Shown piece by piece: positions 53,042 through 62,418 of a stretch of 64,000 nucleotides of DNA. The notes beneath the pieces were generated by a model, which saw nothing but the letters and a program-made list of their open reading frames with translations, was not told where the DNA came from and did no database searches. The DNA is taken from positions 1-64,000 of the forward strand of contig NZ_BCRP01000007.1 in assembly GCF_001552655.1 (NCBI RefSeq), in the 5' to 3' direction. The number at the start of each line of letters is the position of its first letter. The first letter of the stretch is position 1. The stretch is from Alicyclobacillus kakegawensis NBRC 103104. Lineage in GTDB: Bacteria; Bacillota; Bacilli; Alicyclobacillales; Alicyclobacillaceae. The translations under genes and the position numbers were made by a program.

Positions 53042-53914
53042 TTATCCGCCCGACGGCGGCCTGTCACTTGGGCCGCACCCCGAGAGGTCAACCTGTTGAC
53101 CGCGCAGGTCCGACCAAGCCTGTCGGACCACATCCTGGGCTCTGGACAACCACTGTCCCCGCGAAACCGAGCCACCGTCCGTGCCGACGCGCCACCAGGC
53201 CAGATATTCCAAATTGCCATCCCCACCGGCAATGGGTGAATAGTCAAGCCCGTGGCACGACATGCCGTGCTCGTACACCCAGTTCACCAAACCGCCTAAA
53301 ACCTCCAGATGGGTGCATGGATCGCGCACGATTCCCCCTTTGCCCACCTTCTCACGTCCCGCCTCAAACTGTGGCTTCACGAGGCTGATGACCTCCCCAC
53401 CCACCGGCAGGACCGTGGTCAATTTGGGCAGCAGGAGACGCGTGGAGATGAACGATACATCCATCACCGCCACCTCGGGCCGCGGGTCGAACGCCCCAGG
53501 GTCCACGTGGCGAAAATTCGTCCGCTCCATCACCCGCACCCGTTCGTCGTTGCGCAGGCGCCAGGCCAACTGGCCATACCCCACATCGACCGCGTAGACC
53601 AGTACCGCCCCGTGCTGAAGCGCGCAATCCGTAAACCCCCCGGTGGAAGCCCCCACATCGACCACGATTTTGCCGTCCAGCCGCAGGCCAAACCGGTCCA
53701 GAGCGCGTTCCAGCTTCAACCCACCGCGGCCGACGTACGGGTGTTCCGCGTGCAGGGCCTCAATCACGGCATCGTCGGTGACCATGGTCCCTGGCTTGTC
53801 CACTCGGCGCCCGTTGCAAGTGACCAAGCCAGCCATGATGGCGCGCCGCGCTGCCTCGCGGCTGGGAAACAGCCCCCTCGCAGTGGCCAACACATCCACC
53901 CGGACTTTGGCCAT
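53042..53914 (-). CDS. tlyA: TlyA-family rRNA methyltransferase / hemolysin-like protein
   Basis: The 290-residue protein has an N-terminal S4 RNA-binding domain (ARGLFPSREAARRAIMAGLV) and a FtsJ-type methyltransferase domain with GKIVVDVGASTGGFTDCALQ, DVGYGQLAWRLRNDERV and EVAVMDVSFISTRLLLP. TlyA proteins methylate ribosomal RNA 2'-O positions; the Bacillus member YqxC occupies the same place. GTGGAG precedes the ATG. It begins one base before the dxs stop. Confidence 0.93.
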   Translation of the reverse strand: MAKVRVDVLATARGLFPSREAARRAIMAGLVTCNGRRVDKPGTMVTDDAVIEALHAEHPYVGRGGLKLERALDRFGLRLDGKIVVDVGASTGGFTDCALQHGAVLVYAVDVGYGQLAWRLRNDERVRVMERTNFRHVDPGAFDPRPEVAVMDVSFISTRLLLPKLTTVLPVGGEVISLVKPQFEAGREKVGKGGIVRDPCTHLEVLGGLVNWVYEHGMSCHGLDYSPIAGGDGNLEYLAWWRVGTDGGSVSRGQWLSRAQDVVRQAWSDLRGQQVDLSGCGPSDRPPSGG

Positions 53915-53915
53915 G

Positions 53916-55808
53916 TCAACTCCACGCGCGCGATGAATTGGCTTGGTTCTGCCGCACACCCTGCAGCAGCGCCAAAGCATCGCTCACCAACGACTCCACC
54001 GTCAAGCCCAGTTCGGCCAGCAGTTCGGTGCGCGACCCGTGTTCGATAAACCTGTCGGGCAACCCCCTGCGCAGCACCGGCACGTGTCGGCCGTTATCCG
54101 CCAGGCACTCCAATACGGCGGACCCCACGCCGCCCGCCAATGAGGCTTCTTCCACAATCATCATTGGCATCTGCTGATCCGCCAATTGCAACAGCAGTTT
54201 CGCATCCAAGGGTTTGACAAACCGCAAGTTCACCACCGTGGCCGCCACCCCTTGCACCAACAGCTGGTCGGAGACCTTTTTCGCCACGCCCACCATTGGC
54301 CCCAGCGCCAAAATCGCCAGATCCGTTCCGTGGGTCAGCACCTCAGCCTGACCGATAGGTAATACGGTCAACTTGTCGTCCATCGGAACGCCCGCCCCGT
54401 CGGCGCGCGGATAGCGAACGGCCACCGGCCCCTCCAGGGTCAGAGCCGTATACAGCATGTGCCGGAGCTCATTTTCGTCCTTCGGCATCATCACCGTCAC
54501 ATTCGGCACGGTTCTCAGATACGCCAGGTCAAACGCCCCTTGATGCGTCTCGCCGTCCGGCCCCACCAGGCCGGCGCGATCAATCGCAAACACGACGGGC
54601 AGCTTTTGAATGCACACATCATGGATGAACTGGTCATACGCCCGCTGCAAAAAGGTCGAATACACCGCAAACACCGGACGCTTGCCGGCCGCCGCCAGGC
54701 CCGCGCAGAACGTGGTCGCATGCTGTTCCGCGATGCCGACGTCAAAAGTCCGCTGCGGGAACACCTCGGCAAATTTGTTCAATCCCGTCCCGTCCGGCAT
54801 GGCGGCAGTGACCGCGACAATCCGCGGGTCCCTGCGGGCCAGTTCGATTAACGTCTGGGCAAACACCGACGAGTAACTCGGCGGTCCCTGCGTCTTCGAC
54901 TTGCTGGGCCACGCGTGGAACTTGTCGGGAGCCGCCTCGGCACTGGCGTAGCCCTTTCCTTTTTTTGTAATAACATGAATCAACACAGGGCCGTGGAGAC
55001 GCTTCGCATCGCGCAAAACACGGATAAGTTCCGGTAGGTCGTGACCGTCAATAGGGCCCAAATACTTAAAACCAAAGCCCTCGAAAAACTGGCCCGGAAC
55101 GACGAATTGCCGCAGGCTGTCCTTCAGCCGCTCCAATCCCTTGGTTAACCGCCCCCCAATCGCTGGGAGTTTGCGCAGGGTCTGCTCAATCTCCATCTTG
55201 GCCCGCGAATACGTGGGATCCGTCCGCAGACGTGTAAGGTAGCGCGACACAGCTCCCACATTTTCCGCAATGGACATCTCATTGTCATTTAAGATGACCG
55301 TCAGGTCCACACCCAAATGGCCTGCATGGTTCAACGCCTCCATGGCCATACCGCCCGTCAGGGCTCCATCGCCGATGACGCAAACCACTTTGTACCGTTC
55401 TCGATTCAGGTCCCGGGCAACCGCCATGCCGACTCCCGCGGAAATGGACGTGCTGGCATGGCCTGCGCCAAACGCGTCGTGTGGGCTCTCGTCGCGGCGC
55501 GGAAAGCCGGCGAGCCCGCCGTGTTGCCGCAACGTAGAAAAACGGTCTCGGCGTCCAGTCAGCAGTTTGTGCACGTAGGCCTGGTGGCCCACATCCCAAA
55601 TCAGTTTGTCCCGCGGGCTGTCGTACACCGTGTGCAGGGCCAATGTAAGTTCGACCACGCCGAGATTAGCCCCGAAGTGACCACCCGTACGGGCAACCGA
55701 CTCGACGAGAAATTGACGAATCTCCCCGGCTAATTCGACCAACTCCGTCTCCGTCAAACGCTTCAGGTCAGACGGTTCATGAATTTGATCTAACAGCGTG
55801 ACGAACAC
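53916..55808 (-). CDS. dxs: 1-deoxy-D-xylulose-5-phosphate synthase, Dxs
   Basis: Dxs makes DXP from pyruvate and glyceraldehyde 3-phosphate with thiamine diphosphate, the first step of the non-mevalonate isoprenoid pathway. The 630-residue protein has the cofactor motif VIGDGALTGGMAMEALNHAG with NDNEMSIAENVGAVS, the catalytic Glu region GIAEQHATTFCAGLAA and the C-terminal transketolase domain. The GTG at 55808 starts the family-like sequence but has a weak ribosome-binding site. It precedes tlyA and lies downstream of ispA, as in Bacillus. Confidence 0.97.
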   Translation of the reverse strand: MFVTLLDQIHEPSDLKRLTETELVELAGEIRQFLVESVARTGGHFGANLGVVELTLALHTVYDSPRDKLIWDVGHQAYVHKLLTGRRDRFSTLRQHGGLAGFPRRDESPHDAFGAGHASTSISAGVGMAVARDLNRERYKVVCVIGDGALTGGMAMEALNHAGHLGVDLTVILNDNEMSIAENVGAVSRYLTRLRTDPTYSRAKMEIEQTLRKLPAIGGRLTKGLERLKDSLRQFVVPGQFFEGFGFKYLGPIDGHDLPELIRVLRDAKRLHGPVLIHVITKKGKGYASAEAAPDKFHAWPSKSKTQGPPSYSSVFAQTLIELARRDPRIVAVTAAMPDGTGLNKFAEVFPQRTFDVGIAEQHATTFCAGLAAAGKRPVFAVYSTFLQRAYDQFIHDVCIQKLPVVFAIDRAGLVGPDGETHQGAFDLAYLRTVPNVTVMMPKDENELRHMLYTALTLEGPVAVRYPRADGAGVPMDDKLTVLPIGQAEVLTHGTDLAILALGPMVGVAKKVSDQLLVQGVAATVVNLRFVKPLDAKLLLQLADQQMPMMIVEEASLAGGVGSAVLECLADNGRHVPVLRRGLPDRFIEHGSRTELLAELGLTVESLVSDALALLQGVRQNQANSSRAWS

Positions 55809-55877
55809 CCCATTTCATGCTTCCATAATAGCGCATATTCCTATAACCTGCACCGGCCAACGGATAGACCCTGGAAG

Positions 55878-56447
55878 CTACCGTTTGCGAGCAACCGAAT
55901 CCCGGCGAAAGAATAAGAGCGTATCTGCGGCTCTGGCGGCAAAGAGAATAATGGGTGTCGGAGAAGAAATTGCGATGGTCTTGCCGCACGCCTTGGCTCC
56001 CACCGTGAGTGCGGTGGTGAGCGCCGTCAGGACGATAACCGACGCTTCATCCAACCAACCGGTCCAGCCGAAGGCGTTCTTCAATTGCGTGGCCACGGCC
56101 AACGCCCCGGCGCCGCTCAAAACCCCGGCGATGTCACCGATAACATCACTGCACACGCTGGAAACTTTCTCGGCATTCCGAACAATTTGGATGGCGCGCC
56201 GGGCTCCAAAAACGCGCTTCGACGCCATCGCGTGAAAAGGGGTCTCCCGAGCCGCCGCAGCGGCCACACCAAGCATGTCAAAGAGGGCGCCAATGAAGAC
56301 AATCAACAGAACCACGATGGCCCCAATGTACCACGGCGCCTCGTTTAAAAAAATAGTGGACGTATCAAAGACGCCACTGATAGGAAACGACAGCGCGGCA
56401 ATCGTCAGGACAAATGGCAACGCGCCGCGCAACGAACTTTTTTTCAT
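55878..56447 (-). CDS. Integral membrane protein, CNNM/DUF21-like
   Basis: The protein of about 190 residues has four predicted membrane helices. The central region IGALFDMLGVAAAAARETPF with HAMASKRVFGARRAIQIVRN resembles a family found near isoprenoid genes in spore formers and loosely the membrane part of CorC/CNNM transporters. The cystathionine-beta-synthase domains of true CorC proteins are absent. The ATG at 56447 lies 14 bases after GGAGG, a long spacing, so the start may differ. The GC-rich leader before it can form several hairpins. Confidence 0.62.
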   Translation of the reverse strand: MKKSSLRGALPFVLTIAALSFPISGVFDTSTIFLNEAPWYIGAIVVLLIVFIGALFDMLGVAAAAARETPFHAMASKRVFGARRAIQIVRNAEKVSSVCSDVIGDIAGVLSGAGALAVATQLKNAFGWTGWLDEASVIVLTALTTALTVGAKACGKTIAISSPTPIILFAARAADTLLFFRRDSVARKR

Positions 56448-56489
56448 TATGTATCCGGATACCTCCGCCTTGTGACCGCCCAATAAGGC

Positions 56490-57243
56490 AGCCGGGTGGC
56501 AACTTTCTGAGTAAACGCTGTGGCTTAGGTCCAGTAGGTTTTCCCAGGGACGGAACCCCGCGTCGCCGCCGAGGCGGTTTCCCTTTACCCATCCCTTGAC
56601 AGCGTCGCCGACTGTCAGACTAGATTACCACTGAGTCCACACTATAATCCTCAGAAAGCCCCGCTTTTGGCGAACAGTCTAGGCGTTTTCCGCAACAACC
56701 GCTACCGTTTCCTAGCCTCTTTTGCAGCACAGATTTCATGCGGCACCGGCAACCTCGTCTCGGCCAAGACGAGATTGCCTGCTCCCCGCAATCCTTCGGC
56801 ACCACTCAAGGCAGGCTACGCTGCACACAGATGAGCTCCGCATGCAGGTTCATACCCCAAGCCGTAACCCCACGACGTGGCAGGCCACGCACTTGGGCCT
56901 CCGCGAAAGCTGGGTCAGACTCCGCATGCCATTGCGGACTGCCCACCTTTCTTAACTCCCAGCATCAGCCCAGAGCTGGGCGCCCCAAGCCAACACCAGG
57001 AACTTCATCGATGTGCCCTTTAGCGGATTTTTAGCCCCGCCTTCAGAAACGGACGGTTGACTAGAATACTGCGCCACCCGTTGACAGTCGCTATTATAGC
57101 ATACGCACACGACCGCCCCTAATGCGTGGATGGGACACAAAACGCGATTGCAGCCGACGCTGGCCCAGGACCTGAAAGTAGGTGACCCGCGACTCGTCAT
57201 GCACGCCCGGACACAGCCGCGGACCTGCGGACGCGCATTCCAC
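56490..57243. other. Long gap without genes; GC-rich leader and possible decayed element
   Basis: Near 56500-56640 the sequence has strong hairpins (for example CCGCC..GGCGG and AGGGACGG..CCCT), perhaps a structured leader for the membrane gene. From 56640 to 57060 no frame has a start site or motif. At 57030-57056 AGCCCCGCCTT then ACGGACGGTTGACTAG resembles a worn IS200/IS605-type end. The last 180 bp show nothing notable. Confidence 0.45.
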
Positions 57244-58158
57244 TCAGTTGGAGCGGCGAATCATGTAGTCCGCCAAGTCATGCAATCGATGAGTATTTAC
57301 ACCGCGGGCCTGGACATCAGCAAGGGCTGCACGCGCCTCGCGCAGTTCGACCTCAATGCGTTCCCGGGTCGCGTCCACGCCGAATAACCGCGGATAGGTC
57401 AGCTTACCCTCTGCTTCATCCTTGCCGGCAGTCTTTCCCAGGTGTTCCGTGGTCTCCGTCACGTCCAGCAGGTCATCGACCATCTGGTAGGCCAGACCCA
57501 GATGCAGGCCAAACCGCCCCAGGGAAGATATCGCATTGCCGTGCGCGCCGGCCACGTGAGCCCCCAGAAGAACCGCAGCTTGAATCAACTTCGCTGTCTT
57601 ATGTATGTGGATGAACCGCAGCTCATCCTCACTGCCAGCTTGCCCCTCCCCTTGGACGTCTGCGACTTGCCCGCCCACCATGCCGAAACAGCCGGCCGCG
57701 TGCGCCAATGTATAGATCATCTGGACGAGGCTATCGGCTGAAAATGTCTTGACTAACCGGGGACAGGACAATTGCTCGAAGGCGTAAGTCAGAAGAGCGT
57801 CACCAGCCAGCAGCGCCATAGCCTCGCCGAACACCTTGTGGTTGGTTGGCCGCCCGCGCCGCAAGTCATCGTTGTCCAACGAAGGCAAATCATCGTGAAT
57901 GAGCGAATAAGAATGAATCATTTCCACAGCGGCAGCGACAGGGAGCGCGGACTCCGGAGCGGTTCCCAGCGCCTCGGCGGTCGCCAGGCAGAGAATCGGG
58001 CGCAGCCGCTTTCCGCCCGCCAACAGGCTGTAGTTCATGGCCTCAAATAGGCCCCTGGGCCGCAGATTGTCGCCGGTGAAAACGGAGGCCAGGTATTCGT
58101 TCACACGCTGAGCCCAGCGTTCGACGTAGGTCTCGATTCCTAAAGCCCGGTCCGTCAT
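57244..58158 (-). CDS. ispA: Farnesyl diphosphate synthase (geranyltranstransferase), IspA
   Basis: IspA joins isopentenyl units to make farnesyl diphosphate, the precursor of menaquinone, undecaprenol and the farnesyl group of heme A. The 304-residue protein has the first Asp-rich motif IHDDLPSLDNDDLRRG, the KTAKLIQAAVLLG region and the second motif YQMVDDLLDVTETTEHLGKT. GGGAGA precedes the ATG, which overlaps the xseB stop (ATGA region 58155-58158). Confidence 0.96.
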   Translation of the reverse strand: MTDRALGIETYVERWAQRVNEYLASVFTGDNLRPRGLFEAMNYSLLAGGKRLRPILCLATAEALGTAPESALPVAAAVEMIHSYSLIHDDLPSLDNDDLRRGRPTNHKVFGEAMALLAGDALLTYAFEQLSCPRLVKTFSADSLVQMIYTLAHAAGCFGMVGGQVADVQGEGQAGSEDELRFIHIHKTAKLIQAAVLLGAHVAGAHGNAISSLGRFGLHLGLAYQMVDDLLDVTETTEHLGKTAGKDEAEGKLTYPRLFGVDATRERIEVELREARAALADVQARGVNTHRLHDLADYMIRRSN

Positions 58159-58427
58159 GCTTCCACGTCTCCCTCAAGGGAATGGCCCACGGTCTGTCCA
58201 TCCTCCAATAACCGTTCAATTTCCAGCTCGGCTTGATCCAGTTGTCGACGGCAGGAGTGGACCAGCTGCATCGCCTCTTTGTACCTTTCAATCGACTCGG
58301 ATAGGGAGAGCGCCCCGTTCTCCAACAGGCGAACGATCTCTTCGAGACGTTCAATCGCTTGTTCAAAGGTCAAGTCGGACTTGTTCGGCTCGTCCTGATT
58401 CCCCTGAACGGGTTCGAATGACTCCAT
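58155..58427 (-). CDS. xseB: Exodeoxyribonuclease VII small subunit, XseB
   Basis: The 90-residue protein has the family core LTFEQAIERLEEIVRLLENG followed by ALSLSESIERYKEAMQLVHS, a two-helix hairpin that binds XseA. The start at 58427 lies within the last codons of xseA (overlap 65 bp) and follows GGAGG at somewhat long spacing. Product and order match the xseA-xseB-ispA operon of Bacillus. Confidence 0.93.
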   Translation of the reverse strand: MESFEPVQGNQDEPNKSDLTFEQAIERLEEIVRLLENGALSLSESIERYKEAMQLVHSCRRQLDQAELEIERLLEDGQTVGHSLEGDVEA

Positions 58428-59817
58428 GCGAACTTGCTTCCTCCTCTCTGAGGACCCGCACCGGAACCGATCCATCGGCGAAGCGGATGTTCAGACGATC
58501 ACCGGGCCTGGTGGCAACCGCGGATGTGACCAGTTCATCCTCCCCCCGATAGACCAGTGTGTACCCGCGTTGCAAAACGGACAACGGGTTGAGTGCCATC
58601 AACTGGGCGATGCGCGTATCCAACATGCCAGTCAGGTTTTGTATCCGCCGCTGCTGCAAGCCCTGCACCCGTTCACGGACCGCCTCCAAACGCGCCCGCT
58701 CGCGGCCAAGTCGACCGCTGAGTTGGACCCTGTGCAGGCGCACCTGAAGTTCCCTTAGCCTCCGGTCAGCAAGCGTCAACGGACGGTGAACCTGGCGGGT
58801 GACTTCCCCTTCCAGATAATCGACCAGCTGGCGCCGTCGAGCCCACTCCTTGTGTGGGTGGCGCAAGGCTGTGTGGGATGCCGCCGTCTCCAACCGACGT
58901 CTGGCCCGCTCCACGCCAGCCAGCAGTCCCTGTCGGGCTGCCTCCTCAAGGCGCTGCAGCGTGGCACGCATTTCACCGATATGCGGGGCGGCCAACTCAG
59001 CGGCCGCCGTAGGGGTAGCCGCGCGGACATCAGCCGCGAAGTCGCAGATCGTATAATCGGTCTCATGGCCCACGGCGGAGATCACCGGGACCGGGCATGA
59101 GGCCACCGCACGCGCGACCATCTCCTCATTGAAAGGCCACAATTCTTCCAGCGACCCGCCTCCCCGGGCCACGATGATCACATCGATGGGGCTGTGCTGA
59201 GAGTGAAAACGCTCCAGCCGACGCAGAGCCTCCACCACCGACTCGGCGGCCCCTTCGCCCTGGACGCGGGCGGGGGCGAGCACGACTCGGGCCAGAGGAT
59301 AACGCCGGCGCAGCGTTGAACAGATGTCCCGCAAGACGGCGCCGGTAGGTGATGTGACCACTCCAATCCGGCGCGGGTACGGGGGCAGCGGACGTTTGCG
59401 CTCGGCGGCAAACAACCCTTCCGCCGCCAGCCTATCCCGGAGCTGGGTGAAGGCTATGTACAAAGCGCCCACCCCATCGGGCTGCATGTCTTCGACGTAC
59501 AGTTGGTACTGACCGTCCCGTTCAAACACACCCACGCTGCCGCGAGCAATGACGCGCATGCCGTCCTTGGGAGCGAATGAAAGTGAGCGGGCCCAGCGGG
59601 AAAACATCACCGCGCGGATGCGGCTCTTCTCATCCTTCAGCGTGAAGTACAGGTGTCCACTGGTGTGGTGTTTGAAATTCGACAGTTCTCCGGTAACCGC
59701 GCACAGGCGCAGGCGGAGGTCGCCAGCCAGCCGCTCCTTGATGATGGCGGTCAAATCCGAAACACTCAGCACACCCTCATTGGGGACAGCACTGCTTGCC
59801 ATTGCCAGCCCCGCCAT
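58363..59817 (-). CDS. xseA: Exodeoxyribonuclease VII large subunit, XseA
   Basis: With XseB it degrades single-stranded DNA. The 484-residue protein has an N-terminal OB fold (LCAVTGELSNFKHHTSGHLY, FTLKDEKSRIRAVMF) and a catalytic region with RRIGVVTSPTGAVLRDI, VIIVARGGGSLEELWPFNEE and PVISAVGHETDYTICDFAAD, then coiled coils. Two ATGs, at 59817 and 59802, are possible. It begins 7 bp after the reductase gene ends. Confidence 0.96.
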   Translation of the reverse strand: MAGLAMASSAVPNEGVLSVSDLTAIIKERLAGDLRLRLCAVTGELSNFKHHTSGHLYFTLKDEKSRIRAVMFSRWARSLSFAPKDGMRVIARGSVGVFERDGQYQLYVEDMQPDGVGALYIAFTQLRDRLAAEGLFAAERKRPLPPYPRRIGVVTSPTGAVLRDICSTLRRRYPLARVVLAPARVQGEGAAESVVEALRRLERFHSQHSPIDVIIVARGGGSLEELWPFNEEMVARAVASCPVPVISAVGHETDYTICDFAADVRAATPTAAAELAAPHIGEMRATLQRLEEAARQGLLAGVERARRRLETAASHTALRHPHKEWARRRQLVDYLEGEVTRQVHRPLTLADRRLRELQVRLHRVQLSGRLGRERARLEAVRERVQGLQQRRIQNLTGMLDTRIAQLMALNPLSVLQRGYTLVYRGEDELVTSAVATRPGDRLNIRFADGSVPVRVLREEEASSHGVIRTRSGESGRAEQVRLDL

Positions 59818-59823
59818 GGCCCT

Positions 59824-60834
59824 CTACGCCTTTCGCTCGCTGCTGTGACCGGGAAACAGCCTCGCGTCCGGATCGATATACGTCTTCGCGTTGTTGACGG
59901 CTGCCGGGGCTTCGCCAAACCCGGTCGCAATCAGCTTCAATTTTCCAGGATAGGTGACAATGTCTCCTGCTGCGTACACGCCCGGAATGTTGGTTTCCAT
60001 CCGGGTGTTCACCACAATGTCGTTCTTTTCGATGGTCAGGCCCCAATCCTTGATGGGACCGAGCGACGCGGAAAAGCCCAGTCCACTGACGATGGCGTCC
60101 AACTCCAGACGCTCAGTCTCTTTCGTCTGGTTGTGAATCAACGTCACCCCGCGCACCTGCTCGTCCCCGTCCACGTCGATGAGCTCTGTGAACGTCTTCA
60201 CCTGCACACCGGACGCATAAAGCTGTTTCACGCTGTCCTCGTGGGCGCGAAATCTGTCGCGGCGATGAATCAGGGTCACACTCCGGGCCACAGGTTTCAA
60301 CATCAGAGCGTAATCCAACGCGGTGTCTCCGCCGCCGACTACGAGCACGCGCTGGTCCCGGAAGCGCTCCAACTGGTCAATATAGTAATAGACGCCGCGG
60401 CCGTCGAACTGCTGCGCGCTCGCCGCCGGCAACGGCCGCGGTGTGAAGGATCCAATGCCACCGCAGATAATGACCGCGCGCGAGAGGTGTACCTCCTCGC
60501 TGGTCCCGAGCTCAAACACGCCGTCCTCGCGCTTGTGCAAGGTTTGCACCTGCTGGTTCAGGCATATGGCCGGATGATACTGCCCCGCCTGCTCTTTCAG
60601 CTGCTCTACCAGGTCTCGCGCCCGTACTTTTGGAAACCCGGCCACGTCATAAATATACTTTTCCGGATATAACATGGCCAGTTGGCCACCTAACTGCGGC
60701 AAGCTGTCGATAATCTTGCAGGATAAATCGCGCATGCCGCAGTAAAAGGCGGCAAATAAGCCCGTTGGGCCGCCTCCGATAATGGTGATATCATAGATTT
60801 GATTGTCAGTTGGCACGTTCTGGATATCGGCCAT
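59824..60834 (-). CDS. Thioredoxin-reductase-like ferredoxin-NADP reductase (YumC type)
   Basis: The 336-residue flavoprotein has the FAD motif ITIIGGGPTGLFAAFYCGMR, LPQLGGQLAMLYPEKYIYDV, the NADPH motif VLVVGGGDTALDYALMLKPV with HRRDRFRAHE and the C-terminal PGVYAAGDIVTYPGK. The CxxC redox pair of thioredoxin reductases is missing. The pattern fits the homodimeric ferredoxin/flavodoxin-NADP reductase group (YumC). The ATG at 60834 has a G-rich ribosome-binding region upstream. The gene is placed between the Kae1-like gene and xseA. Confidence 0.88.
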   Translation of the reverse strand: MADIQNVPTDNQIYDITIIGGGPTGLFAAFYCGMRDLSCKIIDSLPQLGGQLAMLYPEKYIYDVAGFPKVRARDLVEQLKEQAGQYHPAICLNQQVQTLHKREDGVFELGTSEEVHLSRAVIICGGIGSFTPRPLPAASAQQFDGRGVYYYIDQLERFRDQRVLVVGGGDTALDYALMLKPVARSVTLIHRRDRFRAHEDSVKQLYASGVQVKTFTELIDVDGDEQVRGVTLIHNQTKETERLELDAIVSGLGFSASLGPIKDWGLTIEKNDIVVNTRMETNIPGVYAAGDIVTYPGKLKLIATGFGEAPAAVNNAKTYIDPDARLFPGHSSERKA

Positions 60835-60916
60835 GGTAGAGACCCCGCCCCTCCCGTCAGAAATCGTCGAAATCATAGTCTTGGCCATTATACCGCACTC
60901 TGGACGGGCCTGCCAT

Positions 60917-61939
60917 CTACGAGTCGGAGCCTCTCCAGGATAGGAACCAGCGTGCCAAACGGGCACAGCCCACCGCGTTATCGCGCGCGTACTCTGACGG
61001 AGCAAAGTATACAGGCAACTGCGGCGCTTGCATCCGCAGCCGATGCAGGACGCGCTGTTGAATGTCCCGGTTGCCCGCCACACCGCCTGCTATCAGCACG
61101 CCCGACGCATCGGGGCACCGAGCGTACGCATACGTGACAGCCTTCACCACCGAGTTGGCAACGCACACTTGCACCCCTTTCGCAACGGCGGACGGGGCTG
61201 CCCCATCGGCAAGAGCGCGGAGAGCAGCGGAACACGGCCCGGAAAAGCTCATTCTCCCCTGCACCACCCGGGAGGGCAGAACGAAGGCCTCCTCGGCCTG
61301 CTCGGCCAAACGTTCCAAGTGGGGGCCGGCCGGAAACGGGAGTCCCATGGCCACGCCCACACGGTCGACAAATTGACCCGCGTGCAGGTCCATGCCTTCC
61401 CCGACCGGATCGATCCGGTAGCCAAAACGCGTGCTTCGCGCCAACACGAGGTCGGACGTGCCTCCCGACAGGTGAATGCCGATGAACGGAGCCCCAGGCG
61501 GGAACAAGGATTCCCGCTCCGCCGTCTCGGCCGGGGCCATGCGCAGAAGCGCGAACTCGGCCGCCGACAGGTGATTCTCCTGATGGGACACCGGCAACAC
61601 CGGCACACCCAGGGCCCTTGCGAGCGCGAACGCCTGGCTCGCGCCTGCTGAAAAGACCGGCATGTAGGAGCGGCACGATGGCCTCGGCCGCACACTCACC
61701 CCAATCCCCCGCCAGACAACGTGCCTATCCTGTTCCACCAGCTGTGCGTATAGTTGATCGAACAATTTTGGCAAACGCTGAACATGAAAAAAGAGCGCTT
61801 CGGATTGACGAAGCCCCCTCGCTCCGTGTGGAACCGGCAAGATGTTGCGCGCCTGCACCATTCGCCGACCCTCTGCCCACTCCACAGCGGCCAGCGACGT
61901 GGTGTAGTTACTTGTATCAATGCCCAGCACCCACTCCAT
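60917..61939 (-). CDS. Kae1/TsaD-family paralogue
   Basis: The 340-residue protein belongs to the ASKHA-fold Kae1/TsaD group: WVLGIDTSNYTTSLAAVEW at the start, the metal-binding HQENH, FIGIHLSGGTSDLVLARS and VLIAGGVAGNRDIQQRVLHR, ending FAPSEYARDNAVGCARLARW. True TsaD makes t6A in tRNA, but this shorter and more diverged copy is the second type found in some Bacillota beside nusB; the canonical tsaD is probably elsewhere. AGGAGG lies before the ATG at 61939. It starts 11 bp after nusB. Confidence 0.82.
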   Translation of the reverse strand: MEWVLGIDTSNYTTSLAAVEWAEGRRMVQARNILPVPHGARGLRQSEALFFHVQRLPKLFDQLYAQLVEQDRHVVWRGIGVSVRPRPSCRSYMPVFSAGASQAFALARALGVPVLPVSHQENHLSAAEFALLRMAPAETAERESLFPPGAPFIGIHLSGGTSDLVLARSTRFGYRIDPVGEGMDLHAGQFVDRVGVAMGLPFPAGPHLERLAEQAEEAFVLPSRVVQGRMSFSGPCSAALRALADGAAPSAVAKGVQVCVANSVVKAVTYAYARCPDASGVLIAGGVAGNRDIQQRVLHRLRMQAPQLPVYFAPSEYARDNAVGCARLARWFLSWRGSDS

Positions 61940-61950
61940 CGCCAGCCCTC

Positions 61951-62364
61951 CTACGCCTTTGCCCGCAGAGAAGGCAGACACCTGGCCAATACGCCGTTGA
62001 CAAAGCGCCCGGATTCGTCCGTGCTGAAATGCTTGGCCAACTCCACAGCTTCATCGACAATCGTCGCCGCATCGACATCCATCTCCTCCAGGAGTTCATA
62101 CACGGCCAAGCGCAAGATGTTCAGGTCAACCCTCGCCATCCGGTCCAACCGCCAGTTCTGCACATGCGCGGCAAGTATGGCGTCGATGTCGGCCAAACGC
62201 GCGCGCGTCCCGCTGACGAGACGCCGCAGGTACTGAATGTCCGTCTCCGACGCGTTCTCAACCTCCCCCAGGACGTGGGCAAGGGCGGACTCCACCTCGG
62301 GTTCTCCCATATCCAGTTCAAACAACGCCTGCAGGGCCAGGCGGCGTAGTTCCCGTCGTCTCAC
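61951..62364 (-). CDS. nusB: Transcription antitermination factor NusB
   Basis: NusB with NusE binds boxA in rRNA leaders and supports antitermination. The 137-residue helical protein starts MRRRELRRLALQALFELDMG and contains DRMARVDLNILRLAVYELL and TIVDEAVELAKHFSTDESGR, then FVNGVLARCL, the standard family sequence. It lies between the DUF2273 gene and the Kae1-like gene. Confidence 0.95.
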   Translation of the reverse strand: MRRRELRRLALQALFELDMGEPEVESALAHVLGEVENASETDIQYLRRLVSGTRARLADIDAILAAHVQNWRLDRMARVDLNILRLAVYELLEEMDVDAATIVDEAVELAKHFSTDESGRFVNGVLARCLPSLRAKA

Positions 62365-62418
62365 CGTCGCTCCCCCGTTCTCCGACTCGACGCGCGAACG
62401 CGTCTTTGTGCACTTGCT

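Noticed and set aside
56500..56640. Possible metabolite riboswitch before the membrane gene
   Set aside because: GGGTTCCG and ACTGGACC segments loosely recall guanidine and cyclic-di-GMP aptamers, but the conserved cores could not be matched, so only a structured leader is noted.
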